The notes under the pieces: model-generated
What the model was told of the DNA's origin: nothing
The model's database searches: none
Seen by the model: the letters and a program-made list of their open reading frames with translations, nothing else
Position numbers and translations under genes: made by a program
DNA from: Streptomyces tsukubensis
GTDB taxonomy: Bacteria > Actinomycetota > Actinomycetes > Streptomycetales > Streptomycetaceae
Assembly (NCBI RefSeq): GCF_003932715.1
Contig: NZ_CP020700.1
Coordinates: 5,292,501 to 5,356,500 of the forward strand
Direction of reading: 5' to 3'
DNA length: 64,000 bases
In this document: piece after piece, positions 9,853 through 19,531 of the stretch
Numbering within the stretch: the first letter of the stretch is position 1
Layout: every line of letters begins with the position of its first letter

Positions 9853-9980
9853 GGGTCGGGTCCCTCCTGAAGGCTTCTGCAAGGCTCCTGAAAAGGTGAG
9901 CACTTGTCTTGTTCTTGCTATTCCCCTGCGGGCTACCTGCCAGTAGAACCCGGGGTAACCACAGACCCGGGGAGGCACAC

Positions 9981-11525
9981 ATGACGCACGGAAAACGCAC
10001 CGCCCGCCGAAGGCTGCGATGTACGGTGGCCGCCGCGGCCGCCCTCGCGGCCGGACTGGTCGGCCTGGCCTCGCCCACCGCCGGAGCGGACCCGGGCCGT
10101 ACGGCGCAGGCCGCGGCCGCCTCCGTACCGCTTCCGCCCGCGCTGGAGACCATCCGCGCCGCAGAGGCCGTAAAGCTCTACGGCAGCCCCGCCGAACGCC
10201 CCCTCGCCGAACGCAAGACCGGACTCATCTCCCTCGGTGACAGCGAGATCTCCGGCGAGGGCATCGGCTCGTACGAGCCCGGTACCGACGGCCCGTCCAA
10301 CTGGTGCCACCGCTCACCCGACGCCGCGATCCACCGCACCGGAATCGCCGCCGACGTCACCTTCAACGTCGCCTGCTCCGGCGCGTACACCGGCAACATC
10401 CGCATCGGCGGCACCAAGCAGTACGCCGACGAGCTGGTCCAGAGCGACAATCTGGCCATCAAGGCGCGCAACACCCGCATCAAGATGGTCCTGCTCGTCG
10501 CCGGGGCCAACGACGACCTCCAGTTCGGCCCGGTCATGACCGACTGCGTGGTGCGGTACGTGACCCTCCAGGGCCCCTGCGCCCCCAAGTACGGCCCCGG
10601 CTGGCAGGCCCGGGTCGACGCCCTCGTCCCCAAGGTGGAGGCGACGGTCGGCGATCTGCGGACCGTGATGCGCGGCGCGGGCTACGCGGACGGCGACTAC
10701 AAGCTCGTCGTCATGGGCTACCCCGGCCCCATCGGACCCGACTTCCGCGACAATCCGAACTTCCCCGGCAAGCTGATCTGCGGCGGGATGGGGTACGACG
10801 CCGACACCGTCTGGGGCCGCAATACCGCCGTACCCCTCTTCGAACGCGGTATGCGCCAGGCCGCTGCCGCAAGCGGCGCCGTCTACCTCGACAACTCCCG
10901 TCTCTTCCACGGGCACGAGGTCTGCATGGAGGACACCTGGGCCCGGGGCCTCCACCTCGAACTCTCCAACCCCTTCCCGCCGGACGAGAACACCGCCCGG
11001 CAGTCCTTCCACCCCAACTACCGGGGCCACGGGGCCTTCGCGTCCTGTCTGACCCAGATGTACAACGCGAATGCCCGGGAGGCGAGCTGCGCCGAGACCA
11101 ACTCCGACGGCCGGCCCGTGCTGCGCACCCTGGCCTGGGACGACGTCTACAAACCACTGAAGAACCAGGCGACCGGGCAGTGCCTCGATGTCACCGGCTC
11201 GGTGACGGCCAACGGCACCGGGGTCGTCGGCTGGGGCTGCCACGGCGGCCGCAACCAGGGCTGGTGGCAGGACCCGGCGGCCGGTTCCGTCCACACCGAA
11301 CTCACCCAGGACCGGTGCCTCGACGTCCCCGGGGCGAACTACCGGTCGGGTGCGGAACTGATCGTGTGGAACTGCTCAGGGGCGGCGAACCAGCGCTTCG
11401 TACGGGTGGACGGCACCCTGCGTCCCGCGGCGGCGACGTCCCTGTGCGCGACGCACGAGTCGTCGCAGGCACCGGTCCGGCTCCGGCCCTGCACGGCGGG
11501 CGCGGCGAACCAGCGCTTCGTCTGA
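9981..11525 (+). CDS. Secreted SGNH-type hydrolase with C-terminal ricin-B lectin domain
   Basis: The 514-residue protein has a Tat/Sec-like signal peptide: an Arg-rich start (KRTARRRLR), a hydrophobic Ala/Leu core, and an ASPTAGA cleavage region at about 35-45. The catalytic domain opens with the block I motif [10 protein letters not shown] near residue 85. A His in the [10 protein letters not shown] region near 345 fits block V of the SGNH/GDSL family, so it probably acts as an extracellular esterase or lipase. A ricin-B (beta-trefoil) carbohydrate-binding domain covers about 390-514, with QCLDV, NQGWW and two NQRFV repeats. A strong GGGGAGG ribosome-binding site 6 nt before the ATG at 9981 sets the start. 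It sits between the two fumarase genes without any obvious metabolic link to them. The substrate is unknown. Confidence 0.85.
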   Translation: MTHGKRTARRRLRCTVAAAAALAAGLVGLASPTAGADPGRTAQAAAASVPLPPALETIRAAEAVKLYGSPAERPLAERKTGLISLGDSEISGEGIGSYEPGTDGPSNWCHRSPDAAIHRTGIAADVTFNVACSGAYTGNIRIGGTKQYADELVQSDNLAIKARNTRIKMVLLVAGANDDLQFGPVMTDCVVRYVTLQGPCAPKYGPGWQARVDALVPKVEATVGDLRTVMRGAGYADGDYKLVVMGYPGPIGPDFRDNPNFPGKLICGGMGYDADTVWGRNTAVPLFERGMRQAAAASGAVYLDNSRLFHGHEVCMEDTWARGLHLELSNPFPPDENTARQSFHPNYRGHGAFASCLTQMYNANAREASCAETNSDGRPVLRTLAWDDVYKPLKNQATGQCLDVTGSVTANGTGVVGWGCHGGRNQGWWQDPAAGSVHTELTQDRCLDVPGANYRSGAELIVWNCSGAANQRFVRVDGTLRPAAATSLCATHESSQAPVRLRPCTAGAANQRFV

Positions 11526-11557
11526 CGCGTCCGGCCCCCGAGCCCTCGTGACAGAAG

Positions 11558-11609
11558 CGCGCCCGCTTCCCGTACGGCCTGCTACGGCCTGGTACGGGAA
11601 GCGGGCGCG
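11558..11609. terminator. Bidirectional terminator between hydrolase and class I fumarase
   Basis: A perfect 18-bp inverted repeat (11558-11575 with 11592-11609) with a 16-nt loop lies between the convergent stop codons. Confidence 0.85.
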
Positions 11610-11626
11610 GCAGCGTCAGCGGGTGG

Positions 11627-13294
11627 TCAGCCCAGGCCGGGGCCGCGGACCGGGATCGACGTGAACGTCGGCGCGGGAGCCGGCTCCGTGAAGAAGTCGT
11701 TCCCCTTGTCGTCGACGACGACGAAGGCGGGGAAGTCCTCCACCTCGATCCGCCAGACCGCCTCCATCCCCAGCTCCTCGTACTCGACGACCTCCACCTT
11801 CTTGATGCAGTCCTGCGCCAGCCGGGCCGCGGGACCGCCGATGGAGCCCAGGTAGAAGCCGCCGTGCGCGGCACAGGCGTCCGTGACCTGCTTGCTGCGG
11901 TTGCCCTTGGCGAGCATCACCCTGGAGCCGCCCGCCGCCTGGAACTGCTCGACGTACGAGTCCATCCGGCCCGCCGTCGTCGGACCGAAGGACCCGGAGG
12001 CATAGCCCTCGGGGGTCTTCGCCGGGCCGGCGTAGTAGACGGGGTGGTCCTTCAGGTACGAGGGCATCTCCTCGCCCGCGTCCAGCCGCTCCTTGATCTT
12101 GGCGTGGGCGATATCGCGCGCCACGACCAGCGGTCCGGTGAGGGAGAGCCGGGTCTTGACGGGGTACTTGGTCAGCTCGGCGAGGATCTCGTCCATGGGC
12201 CGGTTGAGGTCGATGCGCACCACGTCGCCCGAGGTGTCGAGGTGCTCGTCGGTGGTGTCGGGCAGGAATCGCGCCGGGTCGGTCTCCAGCTGCTCCAGGA
12301 ACACGCCCTCGGCGGTGATCTTCGCGACCGCCTGGCGGTCGGCGGAGCAGGAGACGGCGATGGCGACGGGCAGCGAGGCGCCGTGCCGCGGCAGCCGGAC
12401 CACACGCACGTCGTGGCAGAAGTACTTGCCGCCGAACTGGGCGCCGATGCCGATCCGCTGGGTCAGCTCGAAGACCTTCTCCTCCAGCTCCTTGTCCCGG
12501 AAGCCGTGCCCGGTGGGCGAACCCTCCGTGGGCAGCTCGTCGAGGTAGTGCGCGGAGGCGTACTTCGCGGTCTTCAGGGCGTACTCGGCGGAGGTGCCGC
12601 CGACCACGATCGCCAGGTGGTACGGCGGGCAGGCGGCCGTGCCCAGGGAGCGGATCTTCTCCTCCAGGAACCGCATCATCGCGGCCTCGTTGAGGACCGC
12701 CTTGGTCTCCTGGTAGAGGAACGACTTGTTCGCCGAGCCGCCGCCCTTGGCCATGAAGAGGAACTTGTAGGCGCCGCCGTCGGTGGCGTACAGCTCGATC
12801 TGCGCGGGCAGGTTGGAGCCCGTGTTCTTCTCCTCCCACATGGTCAGCGGCGCCATCTGGGAGTAGCGGAGGTTGAGCTTGGTGTAGGCGTCGTAGACAC
12901 CGTGCGAGAGCGCCTCCTCGTCCCGGCCGGAGGTCAGCACGTTCTGGCCGCGCTTGCCCATCACGATCGCCGTACCGGTGTCCTGGCACATGGGCAGGAC
13001 GCCCGCGGCGGCGATGTTCGCGTTCTTCAGCAGGTCGAGCGCGACGAACTTGTCGTTCGACGACGCCTCCGGGTCGTCGACGATCCGCCGCAGCTGGGTG
13101 AGGTGCGCGGGGCGCAGATAGTGCGAGATGTCGTGCATCGCCTCGGCCGCGAGCCGCCGCAGCGCCTCCGGCTCGACCTTGAGGAACGTGCGTCCGTCGG
13201 CCTCGAAGGTGGAGACGCCCTCGGAGGTCACCAGACGGTAGGGGGTGGTGTCCTCTCCCAGAGGGAGCAGATCGGAGTACACGAATTCCGGCAT
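11627..13294 (-). CDS. fumB: Class I (iron-sulfur) fumarate hydratase
   Basis: This enzyme of about 555 residues hydrates fumarate to malate using an oxygen-labile [4Fe-4S] cluster. Three cysteines fit the cluster ligands: PMCQDTG (residue 103), TAACPPYH (about 222) and VSCSADRQ (about 316). Their spacing is that of E. coli FumA. The C-terminal half has the beta-domain motifs [20 protein letters not shown] and [13 protein letters not shown] prefer the ATG at 13294, with GAGGA 9 nt upstream; the ATG three codons earlier would touch that motif. It converges on the secreted hydrolase gene. A DtxR-like half-site about 100 nt upstream hints at iron control. The symbol follows S. coelicolor usage by gene order. 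Confidence 0.93.
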   Translation of the reverse strand: MPEFVYSDLLPLGEDTTPYRLVTSEGVSTFEADGRTFLKVEPEALRRLAAEAMHDISHYLRPAHLTQLRRIVDDPEASSNDKFVALDLLKNANIAAAGVLPMCQDTGTAIVMGKRGQNVLTSGRDEEALSHGVYDAYTKLNLRYSQMAPLTMWEEKNTGSNLPAQIELYATDGGAYKFLFMAKGGGSANKSFLYQETKAVLNEAAMMRFLEEKIRSLGTAACPPYHLAIVVGGTSAEYALKTAKYASAHYLDELPTEGSPTGHGFRDKELEEKVFELTQRIGIGAQFGGKYFCHDVRVVRLPRHGASLPVAIAVSCSADRQAVAKITAEGVFLEQLETDPARFLPDTTDEHLDTSGDVVRIDLNRPMDEILAELTKYPVKTRLSLTGPLVVARDIAHAKIKERLDAGEEMPSYLKDHPVYYAGPAKTPEGYASGSFGPTTAGRMDSYVEQFQAAGGSRVMLAKGNRSKQVTDACAAHGGFYLGSIGGPAARLAQDCIKKVEVVEYEELGMEAVWRIEVEDFPAFVVVDDKGNDFFTEPAPAPTFTSIPVRGPGLG

Positions 13295-13389
13295 GGCGGC
13301 CATTCCTCACACAGCGGGCAAAAACGTACGACATCGACGGGCGACGGTGCGCCCCCCCAGCGTAGAACGCGTCCGGCGGGGCGAGCTTG

Positions 13390-13403
13390 TGAGGTAAGGC
13401 TCA
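13390..13403. promoter_or_regulatory. Possible DtxR/DmdR half-site
   Basis: TGAGGTAAGGCTCA matches 12 of the first 14 positions of the actinobacterial iron-box consensus TTAGGTTAGGCTCACCTAA. The right half does not match. It lies about 100 nt upstream of the Fe-S fumarase start. Weak evidence. Confidence 0.3.
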
Positions 13404-13706
13404 GTACGCGGGGGCCGCGGGCCCGTACGGTGCCGGGGCGGAGTCCACCGGAGTCCACTGTGGAGGGGCTCAGGAGGATCCGCCGCCCCGCCGGTGCCTA
13501 CGGTGCCGGGCGCGGAGCCGGGGTGCCGGGGGCGCTCCGCGGGGCGGGCGCCCGGCCGGGGTGCCGGGGTCCGCTGTCCGGTGGGTGTCGGTTACCGGCC
13601 GGTCATCGGACGCCATCGCCCGCCCGCCGTCCATTAAGGGTCGAGCCCCCCTCAACCCGGGTCCTTCCAGGGGTGTTGCCCCTAGTTGCGATCTATCGCG
13701 TTTCGC

Positions 13707-13712
13707 TACCCT
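13707..13712 (+). promoter_or_regulatory. Leaderless -10 of the DUF1707 gene
   Basis: TACCCT lies 6 nt before the GTG at 13719. No ribosome-binding site is present, so the mRNA probably begins at the GTG. Confidence 0.6.
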
Positions 13713-13718
13713 GGCTCC

Positions 13719-14417
13719 GTGGACCTCGAAAAGCACCACCCCCAGCAGCCCGCCGCTCCCACGGCGCCCGGGCCCGCCCCCGCCGCCGGGGCCGGCCCTT
13801 CCGACGCGATCCGCGCGTCGGACGCCGACCGGGACCGGATCGCCGACATCCTCCGGGAGGCGCTGGCCGAGGGCCGGCTGGACACGGAGGAGCACTCCGA
13901 GCGCATCGAGGCCGTCTACCGGGCCAAGACCCTGGGCGAGTTGCAGCCCATCGTGCGCGATCTGCCTGCGGCGGCGCAGGCGAAGCCCGCCGGATCGGCT
14001 CCCTATGCCTACGGCCCCGAAGCGGGCACGGCCCCGCCGGAGAACGTGATCGCCGTCTTCTCCGGCGCCACCCGCAAGGGCCGCTGGAACATCGGCAGAC
14101 GGACGAACGCCTTCTCCCTCTTCGGCGCCGTCGAGCTCGACCTCACCCAGGCGATGTTCCAGCAGCGGGTCACGGTGATCAACGCGACCGCGGTCTTCGG
14201 CAGCGTCGAGGTCCGCGTCCCCGAGAACGTCACCCTCCGGGGCAACGGCAGCGGTGTCTTCGGCAGTTTCGAGATCAGTGGCCAGGAGGCCGCCGACCCC
14301 GAGGCCCCCGTGGTGGTCATCAGCGGATTCGCGGTTTTCGGCAGCGTCGAGGCACGGCCCAAGCGCGGCCGCCGGGTCGCCGATCTCCACAACCGCCTGC
14401 GGAAACACCTGAGCTGA
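13719..14417 (+). CDS. DUF1707 plus LiaF-like C-terminal domain protein
   Basis: The 232-residue soluble protein joins two recognisable parts. DUF1707 (about residues 28-80) has the pattern IRASDADRDRIADILREAL, then GRLDTEEHSERI. A beta-rich domain resembling the cell-wall-active-antibiotic-response (LiaF C-terminal) family (about 105-220) contains repeated FGSVEV/FGSFEI/FGSVEA strands. Such proteins are associated with membrane or wall stress. No membrane segment is visible, so it may act as a soluble sensor or scaffold. The GTG start fits a leaderless transcript. The WhiB-like gene follows 166 nt downstream on the same strand. Exact function is unknown. Confidence 0.75.
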   Translation: MDLEKHHPQQPAAPTAPGPAPAAGAGPSDAIRASDADRDRIADILREALAEGRLDTEEHSERIEAVYRAKTLGELQPIVRDLPAAAQAKPAGSAPYAYGPEAGTAPPENVIAVFSGATRKGRWNIGRRTNAFSLFGAVELDLTQAMFQQRVTVINATAVFGSVEVRVPENVTLRGNGSGVFGSFEISGQEAADPEAPVVVISGFAVFGSVEARPKRGRRVADLHNRLRKHLS

Positions 14418-14583
14418 ACGCTGTTGCGCCCCTGCGGCCAGGGGGGCGGTTTTCGGCCGTGTGCTCCCCGTGCGCTGTGCCGTGCGCCGGAACCGGGTGC
14501 CACTCAGTGCATAGGCGTGCGTACAGCGGGTAGGGACTGCTGCGTCGTCTCTCGCTCGCGAAGCCGTCGTCAGGAGTAGACCC

Positions 14584-14934
14584 GTGCTGCAACTGCCGTA
14601 CCAGTCCTTGCAGGTGGCCGCCGTGCCTTCCCAGCGGGCACCCGCCAGGGAAGACCAGGACGGGCCCTGGCACGCGGAAGCCGTCTGCCGCAGGGACGAG
14701 GCCGGTCTGTTCTTCGCCCCCTCCAAGGAGCCCACGGCCGCCCGGCTGTCGCGAGAGGAAGCCGCGAAGCGGGTCTGCGCGCGCTGCCCCGTCATGGTGG
14801 AGTGCCGCGACCACGCCCTGCTCCAGCCCGAGCCCTACGGGGTCTGGGGCGGACTGACGGCGGCGGAGCGCCGGGTACTGCTGGCCCGCAGGCGACGCCG
14901 GGCCGCCGAGGAGAAGAAGACCGCGGCCGCCTGA
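14584..14934 (+). CDS. WhiB-like [4Fe-4S] regulator
   Basis: The 116-residue actinobacterial regulator carries four cysteines at positions 35, 65, 68 and 74 (C-x29-C-x2-C-x5-C), which bind an iron-sulfur cluster. The conserved turn GVWGG (86-90) follows, then a basic tail with ARRRRRAAEEKK that may contact DNA. WhiB-like proteins work with region 4 of the principal sigma factor and sense redox or NO. The GTG start has AGGAG 8 nt upstream. Gene order (fumarase, DUF1707, this, glpX) matches the S. coelicolor gene I remember as wblI (SCO5046). I leave the symbol blank because that rests on memory. A terminator follows directly. Confidence 0.92.
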   Translation: MLQLPYQSLQVAAVPSQRAPAREDQDGPWHAEAVCRRDEAGLFFAPSKEPTAARLSREEAAKRVCARCPVMVECRDHALLQPEPYGVWGGLTAAERRVLLARRRRRAAEEKKTAAA

Positions 14935-14945
14935 CGCGCCGGTGC

Positions 14946-14981
14946 GGCCCGGGCCCCGTGGAATCCACCGGGGCCCGGGCC
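14946..14981. terminator. Terminator of the WhiB-like gene
   Basis: The 13-bp perfect stem GGCCCGGGCCCCG/CGGGGCCCGGGCC lies 12 nt after the stop. Confidence 0.75.
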
Positions 14982-15006
14982 GGAGCGGCGCTGCCGACGG
15001 CCCGTC

Positions 15007-15033
15007 CCGGGCATCCGCTCTCCGGATGCCCGG
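15007..15033. terminator. Terminator of glpX
   Basis: The 11-bp perfect stem CCGGGCATCCG/CGGATGCCCGG with a 5-nt loop lies 32 nt past the glpX stop on the minus strand. Confidence 0.7.
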
Positions 15034-15064
15034 ACCGTCTCTCCCCGCTGCTGCTGCGCGGCTG

Positions 15065-16096
15065 CTACTGCGCGCGGTCGAAGTCGATCTGGCTGTAGGC
15101 GCGGAGCTTCGACAGCCGGTGCGTGGAGTCGATCTGCCGGATCGTGCCGGACTTGGAGCGCATCACCAGCGACTGGGTGGTCGCGGTCTCGGCGCGGTAG
15201 CGCACCCCGCGCAGCAGCTCGCCGTCGGTGATCCCGGTGGCGACGAAGAAGACGTTGTCCCCGCTGACCAGGTCGTCCGTGGTGAGGACCCGGCCGAGGT
15301 CGTGGCCCGCATCCAGCGCGCGCTGCCGCTCGGCCTCGTCCTTGGGCCACAGCTTGCCCTGGATGGTGCCGCCCAGGCACTTGATGGCGCAGGCGGTGAT
15401 GATGCCCTCGGGGGTGCCGCCGATGCCCATCAGCAGGTCGACGCCGGTGCCTTCGCGTACCGCCATGATCGCCCCGGCGACATCGCCGTCGGAGATGAAC
15501 TTGATCCGGGCGCCGGTCTCCCGGATCTCCTTGACGATGCCTTCGTGGCGCGGCCGGTCCAGGACGACGACCGTGACGTCCTCGGGCGTGCCGCCCTTCG
15601 CCCGGGCGACCCGGCGGATGTTGACCGACACGGGCGCGTTGATATCGACGAACTCGGCGGCCTCGGGGCCGGTGACGAGCTTGTCCATGTAGAAGACGGC
15701 GGAGGGGTCGAACATCGCGCCCCGGTCGGCGGCCGCGAGGACGGCGATGGCGTTCGGCATGCCCTTGGCGGCCAGCGTCGTACCGTCGATCGGGTCGACC
15801 GCGATATCGCACTCCGCACCGGTGCCGTCACCGATCCGCTCCCCGTTGAAGAGCATCGGCGCTTCGTCCTTCTCTCCTTCGCCGATGACGACGACGCCGT
15901 TCATCGAGACGGTGTGGACCAGGGTGCGCATGGCCTTGACCGCCGCCCCGTCCGCGCCGTTCTTGTCTCCGCGGCCGACCCAGCGGCCGGCCGCCATCGC
16001 GGCGGCCTCGGTGACCCTGACGAGTTCGAGGGCGAGGTTGCGGTCGGGGGCCTCGGGCGAGACCTCCAGATGGGGCGGCAGATTGTGCTCGGTCAT
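15065..16096 (-). CDS. glpX: Class II fructose-1,6-bisphosphatase
   Basis: The 343-residue GlpX-type enzyme hydrolyses fructose 1,6-bisphosphate in gluconeogenesis. Motifs of the lithium-sensitive phosphatase fold are clear: [11 protein letters not shown] (about 74-84) and the metal-binding VDPIDGTTL (about 101-109). Further on are [12 protein letters not shown] and [21 protein letters not shown]. The length matches actinobacterial GlpX, usually the only FBPase in these organisms, so it is probably essential for growth on non-sugar carbon. AAAGGTG lies 8 nt before the ATG. The next gene to the right is divergent, so glpX is monocistronic. Confidence 0.95.
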   Translation of the reverse strand: MTEHNLPPHLEVSPEAPDRNLALELVRVTEAAAMAAGRWVGRGDKNGADGAAVKAMRTLVHTVSMNGVVVIGEGEKDEAPMLFNGERIGDGTGAECDIAVDPIDGTTLAAKGMPNAIAVLAAADRGAMFDPSAVFYMDKLVTGPEAAEFVDINAPVSVNIRRVARAKGGTPEDVTVVVLDRPRHEGIVKEIRETGARIKFISDGDVAGAIMAVREGTGVDLLMGIGGTPEGIITACAIKCLGGTIQGKLWPKDEAERQRALDAGHDLGRVLTTDDLVSGDNVFFVATGITDGELLRGVRYRAETATTQSLVMRSKSGTIRQIDSTHRLSKLRAYSQIDFDRAQ

Positions 16097-16211
16097 CGGA
16101 GCGCACCTTTCTGTACGGCGACGGCCGGAAGTGAGGGTGCTTCGACTCTATCCCCAGGCCGACAGAATGAGCAGTGGGGCCCACGTTTGAGCGCGCACCC
16201 CTCGTGCAACC

Positions 16212-16796
16212 ATGAGGGGCGTGGCAGGTATGCGAGGCAAACAGACGGTGCGGGACATGGTGCTGTCGATGGCGGTCATCGGGGCCGTCGTCGCGGTGAT
16301 CTATCTCTTCCTCCCGCACGACGACACCGACCGGACGAAGCCGGTCGACTACCGGATCGAGCTGGTGACGGCGCAGCGGGCGGCGCCGTATCCCGTGATG
16401 GCGCCCGAGGGGCTGCCCCAGGGCTGGAAGCCGACGTCCGTGCGGTACGACCGCGACGCGGGCGCCGCCTGGCACCTGGGATTCCTCGACCCCGACCGCG
16501 AGTACGTGGCGATCGAGCAGTCCACGCAGGCGTACGGCAAGTATGTGCCGAAGGTCACGCTCAAGGCGGAGAACACCGGCAGGACCCAGCTGGTGAACGG
16601 GGTGGCCTGGGAGCGCTGGGCGGGCAAGAAGTACGACGCCCTGGTGCTCCGGGACAAGGGAGTGACCACCGTGGTCACCGGTACGGCTCCGCTGGCGCGG
16701 CTGACGGAGATGGCCGAGGCGCTCAAGGGCGGCTCCACCATCCCCAGCACGGCGCCGTCGTGGCCCACGGCCGGCACGGCCGCCCCGCGGTCCTGA
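16212..16796 (+). CDS. DUF4245 membrane-anchored protein
   Basis: The protein has up to 194 residues and one N-terminal membrane segment (about 17-34, MVLSMAVIGAVVAVIYLFL). An extracytoplasmic DUF4245 domain follows (about 50-180), with the recognisable QGWKPTSVRYD and WHLGFLDPDREYVAIEQS. DUF4245 genes sit next to glpX throughout actinomycetes, but no function is established. The start is uncertain: ATG 16212 has no ribosome-binding site, whereas ATG 16230 has GAGGGG at a good distance. It is transcribed divergently from glpX and ends in a good hairpin. Confidence 0.82.
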   Translation: MRGVAGMRGKQTVRDMVLSMAVIGAVVAVIYLFLPHDDTDRTKPVDYRIELVTAQRAAPYPVMAPEGLPQGWKPTSVRYDRDAGAAWHLGFLDPDREYVAIEQSTQAYGKYVPKVTLKAENTGRTQLVNGVAWERWAGKKYDALVLRDKGVTTVVTGTAPLARLTEMAEALKGGSTIPSTAPSWPTAGTAAPRS

Positions 16797-16821
16797 GGGA
16801 CCCGTCCCACCGCAGCGGATA

Positions 16822-16862
16822 CGACAGGCCGCCGCACCCACTCGGGTGCGGCGGCCCTGTCG
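16822..16862. terminator. Bidirectional terminator
   Basis: Arms CGACAGGCCGCCGCACCC and GGGTGCGGCGGCCCTGTCG pair over 18 bp with one bulged C around a 4-nt loop. It lies between the convergent DUF4245 and nitroreductase genes. Confidence 0.8.
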
Positions 16863-16910
16863 CATATCCGGGCCGGTCAGCCGGTTTTATCCGGTCAGCC
16901 GATCAGCCGG

Positions 16911-17501
16911 TCAGACGGAGGTGACCACCGCGTCGTAGCCGAGCCGCGGCGAGCGCGGGAAGCCGGACTCCGGGTCGGGGCGGCCGATGTTGACGACCAT
17001 CAGCGGGGTGTGGTCGCCGTCCAGGAACTCCTTCTGGACGCCCGCGTGGTCGAAGCCGGTCATCGGCCCGGCCGCGAGACCGGCGGCCCGGACCCCGACG
17101 ATGAAGTACGCGGCCTGGAGCGCGGCGTTCATGCCCGCCGACTGCTCACGGACCGGACGCTCGGCGAAGAAGAGGTCCTTGGCCTGCGGGAAGTGCGGGA
17201 GCAGCTCGGGCAGCTCCTCGTGGAACTCGTTGTCGGCGGCGAGGATCGCCACCAGCGGAGCGGCTCCGGTCTTGTCGCGGTTGCCGTCGGACATATGCGG
17301 CAGCAGCCTGGCGCGGGCCTCGTCCGAGCGGACGAGGACGATCCGCAGCGGGGTCTGGTTGAAGGCGGTGGGCCCGAACTTGACCAGGTCGTAGATCTCC
17401 TGGAGCTGCTCGTCGCTCACCGGCTCCCCGGTGAACGCGTTGGCGGTGCGGGCCTCGCGGAAGAGCAGGTCCTGGGCGGTGCGGTCGATGGCGAGGGTCA
17501 T
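16911..17501 (-). CDS. Nitroreductase-family protein (malonic semialdehyde reductase type)
   Basis: The 196-residue FMN-dependent oxidoreductase resembles RutE/HadB-like members (pattern FGPTAFNQTPLRIVLVRSDEARARL, described here only in part). The N-terminal RTANAF and the FNQTP loop are FMN-contact regions. The C-terminal half has AAYFIVGVRAAGLAAGPMTGFD. RutE reduces malonic semialdehyde in pyrimidine breakdown, but no other rut gene is nearby, so the physiological substrate is unknown. AAGGTTCC precedes the ATG. The upstream DNA is locally AT-rich and contains TTGAAATTTAA, an imperfect palindrome of the kind bound by MarR-type regulators (inference). Confidence 0.82.
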   Translation of the reverse strand: MTLAIDRTAQDLLFREARTANAFTGEPVSDEQLQEIYDLVKFGPTAFNQTPLRIVLVRSDEARARLLPHMSDGNRDKTGAAPLVAILAADNEFHEELPELLPHFPQAKDLFFAERPVREQSAGMNAALQAAYFIVGVRAAGLAAGPMTGFDHAGVQKEFLDGDHTPLMVVNIGRPDPESGFPRSPRLGYDAVVTSV

Positions 17502-17684
17502 GCGGGTGGAACCTTCCGATGTGATCCGTGGGGGAGGTGCGGAGGGTCCAACCGTAACGCAGTAGATTAAATTTCAACCAAATGCTCGACCGGATGGGAA
17601 TGTGATCGTCCGCATACTCTGCGGAAGGGTCGACCCCGGGCGCGCACAGTGGCCCGCGCTCGCCCGCCGACCCGGCCGACCAGG

Positions 17685-17975
17685 TCATTCGCCTGCCGGC
17701 GGCTCCCCGTCCCCCGCGGCCAGGGCCGCGTCCAGCCGGGCCCGGGCGCCCTCCAGCCAGTGGCGGCAGACCTTCGCCAGCTCCTCGCCGCGCTCCCAGA
17801 GCGCCAGCGACTCCTCCAGCGTCGTACCGCCCGCCTCCAGTCGGCGGACGACGTCGATCAGCTCGTCACGGGCCTGCTCATAGCCGAGGGCGGCCCGCTC
17901 CGACGCCTCCGCGTCCGCCGCGGCCGGCCCACCGGCCCCGTCGACCCCTTCGGTCCCGTCCGTCTTCGCGGCCAT
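17685..17975 (-). CDS. xseB: Exodeoxyribonuclease VII small subunit
   Basis: The 96-residue protein is the small subunit of exonuclease VII, which degrades single-stranded DNA to oligonucleotides. The conserved core is residues 30-80: [18 protein letters not shown], then [20 protein letters not shown]. The N-terminus is an Ala/Gly/Asp-rich extension. GAGGA precedes the ATG. It lies 123 nt downstream of xseA on the same strand. That spacing is wider than the usual overlap but still compatible with co-transcription. Confidence 0.92.
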   Translation of the reverse strand: MAAKTDGTEGVDGAGGPAAADAEASERAALGYEQARDELIDVVRRLEAGGTTLEESLALWERGEELAKVCRHWLEGARARLDAALAAGDGEPPAGE

Positions 17976-18098
17976 GCGTTCCTCGCGTTCCTTGTCGTTT
18001 GTCCGGAGTTCCGGCGTTCTGGTCCTGGTTGAAACGGTCCTGCGGTCCCGGCGGCTCCGCGCACCGGCCCGCGGTCGGCGAGCCCCGGGCGCCGCCTC

Positions 18099-19304
18099 CT
18101 ACACGACCCGTACCGACAGCTCGCCCTCGGCCACCCGGGCCCGCAGTTCGTCGCCCTCGGACACCTCGTCCGGCGAGCGCACCACGGCACCGTCCGGCGA
18201 CTGGAGCACCGCGTACCCCCGCTCCAGGGTCGCGGCGGGGGAGAGCGACACCACCCGGGCCCAGGTGTGCGACAGCTCCGAATCGGCCCGGTCCAGCAGA
18301 TGGCCGAGCACCCGCCGGGAGCGCGCGGTCAGCGCGTCCAGCTCGGCCGCGCGGTCGTCCACCATCCGCCGGGGGCGCTCCATCGACGGCCGCCCCAGGG
18401 TGTGCGCCAGCCCGCGCTCCTCCCGGTCCAGCAGCCCCCGGACCGTACGGAGCGCACGGCTCCGCAACTGCCGCACCCGCTCCAGCTCCTCACCGACGTC
18501 CGGTACGACCTTCTTCGCCGCGTCCGTCGGCGTCGACGCCCGCAGATCGGCGACCAGGTCCAGCAGCGGGGAGTCCGGCTCGTGGCCGATGGCCGACACC
18601 ACCGGCGTACGGCAGTCGGCCACCGTACGCACCAGCCGTTCGTCCGAGAACGGCAGCAGATCCTCCACACTGCCGCCGCCGCGGGCCACCACGATCACAT
18701 CGACCTCCGGATGGTCGTCCAGCTCCTTGACCGCCCGGACGACCTGTGGCACCGCGTGCACCCCCTGCACGGCCACATTGCGCACCTCGAAACGGACCGC
18801 GGGCCACCGCCTGCGGGCCACCTCCAGCACATCCCGCTCCGCCGCCGAGGCCCGGCCGCAGACCAGGCCCACCCGGTGCGGAAGGAACGGGAGGGGCTTC
18901 TTCCGCCCCGGCGCGAACAGTCCCTCCGCGCCCAGGGACCGCTTGAGCTGCTCCAGCTTCACCAGCAGCTCGCCCATGCCCACCGGCCGTATCTCCGTCG
19001 CCCGCAGTGACAGCTGCCCCCGGGGCGCGTACCACTCGGGCTTGGCGAGCACCACGACCCGCGCGCCCTCCGACACCACATCGGCGACCGCGTCGAAGAC
19101 CTGGCGGAAACAGGTGACGCCGACCGAGATGTCGTGCGCGGGGTCGCGCAGCGTCAGAAAGACGACGCCCTGACCGGGGCGCCGGGACATCTGGGTGATC
19201 TGTCCCTCCACCCACACCGCGCCGAGCCGGTCGATCCAGCCCCCGATCAGCCGCGAGACCTGGCCCACCGGCAGGGGTGCCTCAGGGGACGTGTTGAGAG
19301 CCAT
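18099..19304 (-). CDS. xseA: Exodeoxyribonuclease VII large subunit
   Basis: The 401-residue catalytic subunit of exonuclease VII acts in DNA repair and recombination. The N-terminal OB fold (about 12-110) has [20 protein letters not shown]. The central domain contains [17 protein letters not shown], a [14 protein letters not shown] segment and [20 protein letters not shown]. The C-terminal part is helical and coiled-coil-prone. The ATG at 19304 lacks a ribosome-binding site, but TACGCT lies 7 nt upstream, so a leaderless mRNA is likely. It is followed on the same strand by xseB. Confidence 0.95.
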   Translation of the reverse strand: MALNTSPEAPLPVGQVSRLIGGWIDRLGAVWVEGQITQMSRRPGQGVVFLTLRDPAHDISVGVTCFRQVFDAVADVVSEGARVVVLAKPEWYAPRGQLSLRATEIRPVGMGELLVKLEQLKRSLGAEGLFAPGRKKPLPFLPHRVGLVCGRASAAERDVLEVARRRWPAVRFEVRNVAVQGVHAVPQVVRAVKELDDHPEVDVIVVARGGGSVEDLLPFSDERLVRTVADCRTPVVSAIGHEPDSPLLDLVADLRASTPTDAAKKVVPDVGEELERVRQLRSRALRTVRGLLDREERGLAHTLGRPSMERPRRMVDDRAAELDALTARSRRVLGHLLDRADSELSHTWARVVSLSPAATLERGYAVLQSPDGAVVRSPDEVSEGDELRARVAEGELSVRVV

Positions 19305-19311
19305 ACGGGGG

Positions 19312-19317
19312 AGCGTA
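19312..19317 (-). promoter_or_regulatory. Leaderless -10 of xseA
   Basis: TACGCT on the minus strand lies 7 nt before the ATG. No Shine-Dalgarno sequence is visible. Confidence 0.5.
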
Positions 19318-19370
19318 ACGGCCGGGTGTGACAGCGGGCGCCCGTGACATCACCGCGGTGCGCGAAGCCG

Positions 19371-19485
19371 GTCCCGTACGAACCCGTCCACCCCGTCCGC
19401 CCCGTACGACGCCGTTCCGCGACTCTCGTACGGCGCCCGACCCGTACGCGCCCGCCCCGTACGGCGCCCGACCCGTCTCGTACGG
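19371..19485. repeat. Cluster of CGTACG palindromes
   Basis: Six copies of the 6-bp palindrome CGTACG occur in about 115 bp. Several are embedded in a longer repeated phrase, CGTACGGCGCCCGACCC. The cluster lies between xseA and the permease gene, where no gene is present. Confidence 0.6.
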
Positions 19486-19531
19486 CCCCACCTGCACCGC
19501 TCCGGTCGGGGCGCCACCCTCGCCCCTCCGG

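Larger units (their letters stand above)
13295..13718. other. Divergent promoter region, class I fumarase / DUF1707 gene
   Basis: No gene seen. The region separates divergent genes. At the right edge is the leaderless-type promoter of the DUF1707 gene, and near 13390 is a possible iron-box half-site. The middle, 13480-13560, is low-complexity CG-rich sequence. Confidence 0.55.

Noticed and set aside
7945..9870. 641-codon open frame opposite fumC
   Set aside because: Antisense to fumC and composed of low-complexity Arg/Pro/Gly sequence.
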